This document shows positions 6,058-7,425 of a stretch of DNA of 7,425 nucleotides, piece by piece; the first letter of the stretch is position 1, and the number at the start of each line of letters is the position of its first letter. The stretch is from Bacteroidales bacterium. Its GTDB lineage: Bacteria > Bacteroidota > Bacteroidia > Bacteroidales > UBA10428. The translations under genes were made by a program, and so were the position numbers. The stretch spans positions 1-7,425 of the forward strand of contig JAFGQQ010000354.1 in NCBI GenBank assembly GCA_016935595.1. Reading direction: 5' to 3'. The notes under the pieces were generated by a model, which was given only the letters and a program-made list of their open reading frames with translations, did no database searches and was not told the origin of the DNA.

Positions 6058-6591
6058 ATGACAGAAGAATTTACCATATCAGCGTTTTCCGAAAATCATA
6101 TAGGTTTACTGAACCGGATTACCATCATATTTACACGGAGGCATATAAATATTGAAAGTTTAACTGTTTCTGCGTCTGCAATAGATGGTATTCATAAGTT
6201 TACCATTGTGGTCGATACTACAGAGGAACAAGTAAAAAAAGTTGTAAAGCAAATAGAGAAACATGTTGAGGTTCTAAGGGCTTTTTATTATAGGAATGAT
6301 GAAATTGTTTTTCAGGAAATAGCAATGTATAAAGTGCCAACAGAAGCTTTAACACAAAGTGATGAAATTGAAGGCATTATCAGAAGACATTATGCCCGGA
6401 TACTTGAGGTAACACCTACTTTTACTGTAATTGAAAAAACAGGTCATAAAAACGAGACACAGCAACTTTTTGAAGAATTGAAGCAATTTAAAGTGCTTCA
6501 ATTTACACGTTCAGGCCGGATTTCAATTACGAGAGCTAATATTGAAAGATTATCCGATTATTTAGAAAAAATAAATTTTGTAATTAAATAA
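6058..6591 (+). CDS. ilvN: Acetolactate synthase, small (regulatory) subunit
   Basis: This subunit activates IlvB and confers feedback inhibition by valine. The chosen ATG at 6058 gives 177 residues (MTEEFTISAF...), following an A-rich tract. An in-frame TTG at 6028 would add ten lysine-rich residues that are not typical of the family. Residues 4-80 form an ACT domain: SENHIGLLNRITIIFTRRHI, then NIESLTV. N13, G16 and N31 align with N11, G14 and N29 of E. coli IlvH, positions tied to valine binding, so valine sensitivity is likely. Residues about 95-170 are the C-terminal ALS_ss_C domain (REIxxxKV-like EIAMYKVP, ILEVTPTFTVIEKTG, FTRSGRISITR). The length resembles IlvH/IlvN enzymes of ~160-190 residues. 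It lies 34 nt after ilvB and 16 nt before ilvC, so co-translation and stoichiometric assembly are expected. The symbol could equally be ilvH. Confidence 0.95.
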   Translation: MTEEFTISAFSENHIGLLNRITIIFTRRHINIESLTVSASAIDGIHKFTIVVDTTEEQVKKVVKQIEKHVEVLRAFYYRNDEIVFQEIAMYKVPTEALTQSDEIEGIIRRHYARILEVTPTFTVIEKTGHKNETQQLFEELKQFKVLQFTRSGRISITRANIERLSDYLEKINFVIK

Positions 6592-6607
6592 TTAATAAAT
6601 TAAAATT

Positions 6608-7425
6608 ATGGCAAAAATTAATTTTGGCGGAGTTGAAGAAACAGTTATAACCCGCGAAGAATTTTCAATTAATAAGGCATTAGAAGTTCTTAAAGATGAA
6701 ACCATAGCTGTAATTGGTTATGGTGTTCAAGGTCCAGCTCAGGCATTAAATATGAAAGACAATGGTTTTAAAGTTATTATAGGTCAGGCACCTGAATTTA
6801 AAAGCGATTGGGATAGGGCAGTTGCTGATGGCTGGGTTCCCGGCGAAACATTATTTCCGATTGAAGAAGCTGCTGAAAAAGGAACAATTATTCAGTATTT
6901 GGTTTCAGATGCAGCTCAAAGAGCAATCTGGCCTAAGTTAAAACCGCATTTGAAAGAGGGTAATGCACTATATTTTTCGCATGGTTTTTCTATTACCTAT
7001 AATGAACAGACAGGGGTAATTCCTCCTGAGAATATTGATGTTATATTAGTTGCCCCAAAAGGTTCTGGTACTAGCGTTCGCAGAAATTTCCTGGCAGGAG
7101 CAGGGATTAATTCGAGTTATGCAGTTCATCAGGATTTTACCGGAAAGGCAGAAGAAAGAACTATTGCTATTGGTATTGCAATAGGATCGGGATATTTATT
7201 CCCAACTACTTTCGAGAATGAAGTTTATAGCGACTTAACAGGTGAAAGAGGAGTTTTGATGGGAGCCCTGGCAGGAATTATGGATGCACAATATGAAGTA
7301 TTGCGTGCAAATGGACATAGTCCGAGTGAAGCATTCAACGAAACAGTTGAGGAACTCACGCAAAGTCTGATCAGACTGGTCGATGAAAACGGCATGGACT
7401 GGATGTATGCCAATTGCAGTGCAAC
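6608..7425 (+). CDS. ilvC: Ketol-acid reductoisomerase (partial, C-terminus beyond window)
   Basis: This enzyme isomerises and reduces acetolactate and acetohydroxybutyrate to the dihydroxy acids used by IlvD (EC 1.1.1.86). The window holds 272 codons with no stop. The Rossmann motif is AVIGYGVQGPAQALN (34-48; the more usual form is GYGSQGHAQ). Catalytic and metal residues are visible: H125 (FSHGF), K151 (APKGSG), D209 and E213 (SDLTGERG), and E245 and E249 (NETVEE). The sequence is of the fungal Ilv5/Bacteroides kind (for example VILVAPKGSG, GINSSYAV, SDLTGERG, NGHSPSEAFNETVEE), not the plain short bacterial kind. Roughly 75 residues are probably missing if it is about 347 long, as in Bacteroides. 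The cofactor loop after beta-2 reads GQAPEFKSDW (59-68) and lacks the arginine I recall at this place in NADPH-using yeast Ilv5. ATG 6608 begins 16 nt after the ilvN stop. No acyl-ACP thioesterase gene lies between ilvN and ilvC, as I recall in Bacteroides. Confidence 0.95.
   Translation, partial: MAKINFGGVEETVITREEFSINKALEVLKDETIAVIGYGVQGPAQALNMKDNGFKVIIGQAPEFKSDWDRAVADGWVPGETLFPIEEAAEKGTIIQYLVSDAAQRAIWPKLKPHLKEGNALYFSHGFSITYNEQTGVIPPENIDVILVAPKGSGTSVRRNFLAGAGINSSYAVHQDFTGKAEERTIAIGIAIGSGYLFPTTFENEVYSDLTGERGVLMGALAGIMDAQYEVLRANGHSPSEAFNETVEELTQSLIRLVDENGMDWMYANCSA

Noticed and set aside
7225..7413. 62-codon open frame antisense to ilvC (likewise 4502-4702, 3979-4182 and 2111-2320)
   Set aside because: All overlap clearly conserved coding regions on the opposite strand; nothing supports translation.
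1..7425. CRISPR array, tRNA, rRNA, insertion sequence or phage genes
   Set aside because: No regularly spaced repeats, cloverleaf-like sequence, transposase motifs or phage-type genes were seen on either strand; the S23-family gene is not inside an rRNA gene here.

Overview
The window looks like a chromosomal segment from a member of the Bacteroidota. It is AT-rich. Start codons follow A-rich tracts instead of GGAGG-type Shine-Dalgarno sites. One promoter fits the Bacteroidota -33/-7 consensus (TTG ... TAnnTTTG), and the ketol-acid reductoisomerase resembles the fungal Ilv5/Bacteroides type. Genus and species cannot be read from this sequence.

Left part (1-1552): a small multi-pass membrane protein of the TM2-like 'PGLGxIYxG' type (80-400, +) converges on a soluble receiver-histidine kinase protein (452-1552, -). 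Neither has an obvious link to the rest of the window.

Middle (1553-2407): this is the most interesting stretch. A consensus-like promoter (1672-1701) precedes an unannotated 20-codon leader ORF (1723-1785). Its codons 6-18 all specify Ile, Leu or Val. The leader is followed at once by a set of mutually exclusive RNA pairings: 1732-1744 with 1783-1795, 1783-1791 with 1821-1829, and a 13-bp intrinsic terminator 1816-1828 with 1834-1846 plus a T-run. The layout is that of a trp/his/ilv-type ribosome-mediated attenuator sensing branched-chain aminoacyl-tRNA. Next comes a four-helix-bundle (S23/23S-rRNA-IVS family) gene (1908-2297), bracketed by imperfect inverted repeats (1854-1885 and 2305-2340). 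It lies between the attenuator and the biosynthetic genes, as if an IVS-like cassette had been inserted into the operon leader.

Right part (2408-7425): ilvD, ilvB, ilvN and the first 272 codons of ilvC run in the same direction with short gaps (52, 34 and 16 nt) and no internal terminator. Acetolactate synthase (IlvB + IlvN), ketol-acid reductoisomerase (IlvC) and dihydroxyacid dehydratase (IlvD) together make the 2-keto acid precursors of valine (and leucine) and isoleucine. The proposed circuit, which is inference, has two layers. Low charged tRNA-Val/Leu/Ile stalls the leader ribosome and opens transcription into S23-ilvDBNC. Valine then feeds back on the enzyme through the ACT domain of IlvN, whose effector residues are conserved.
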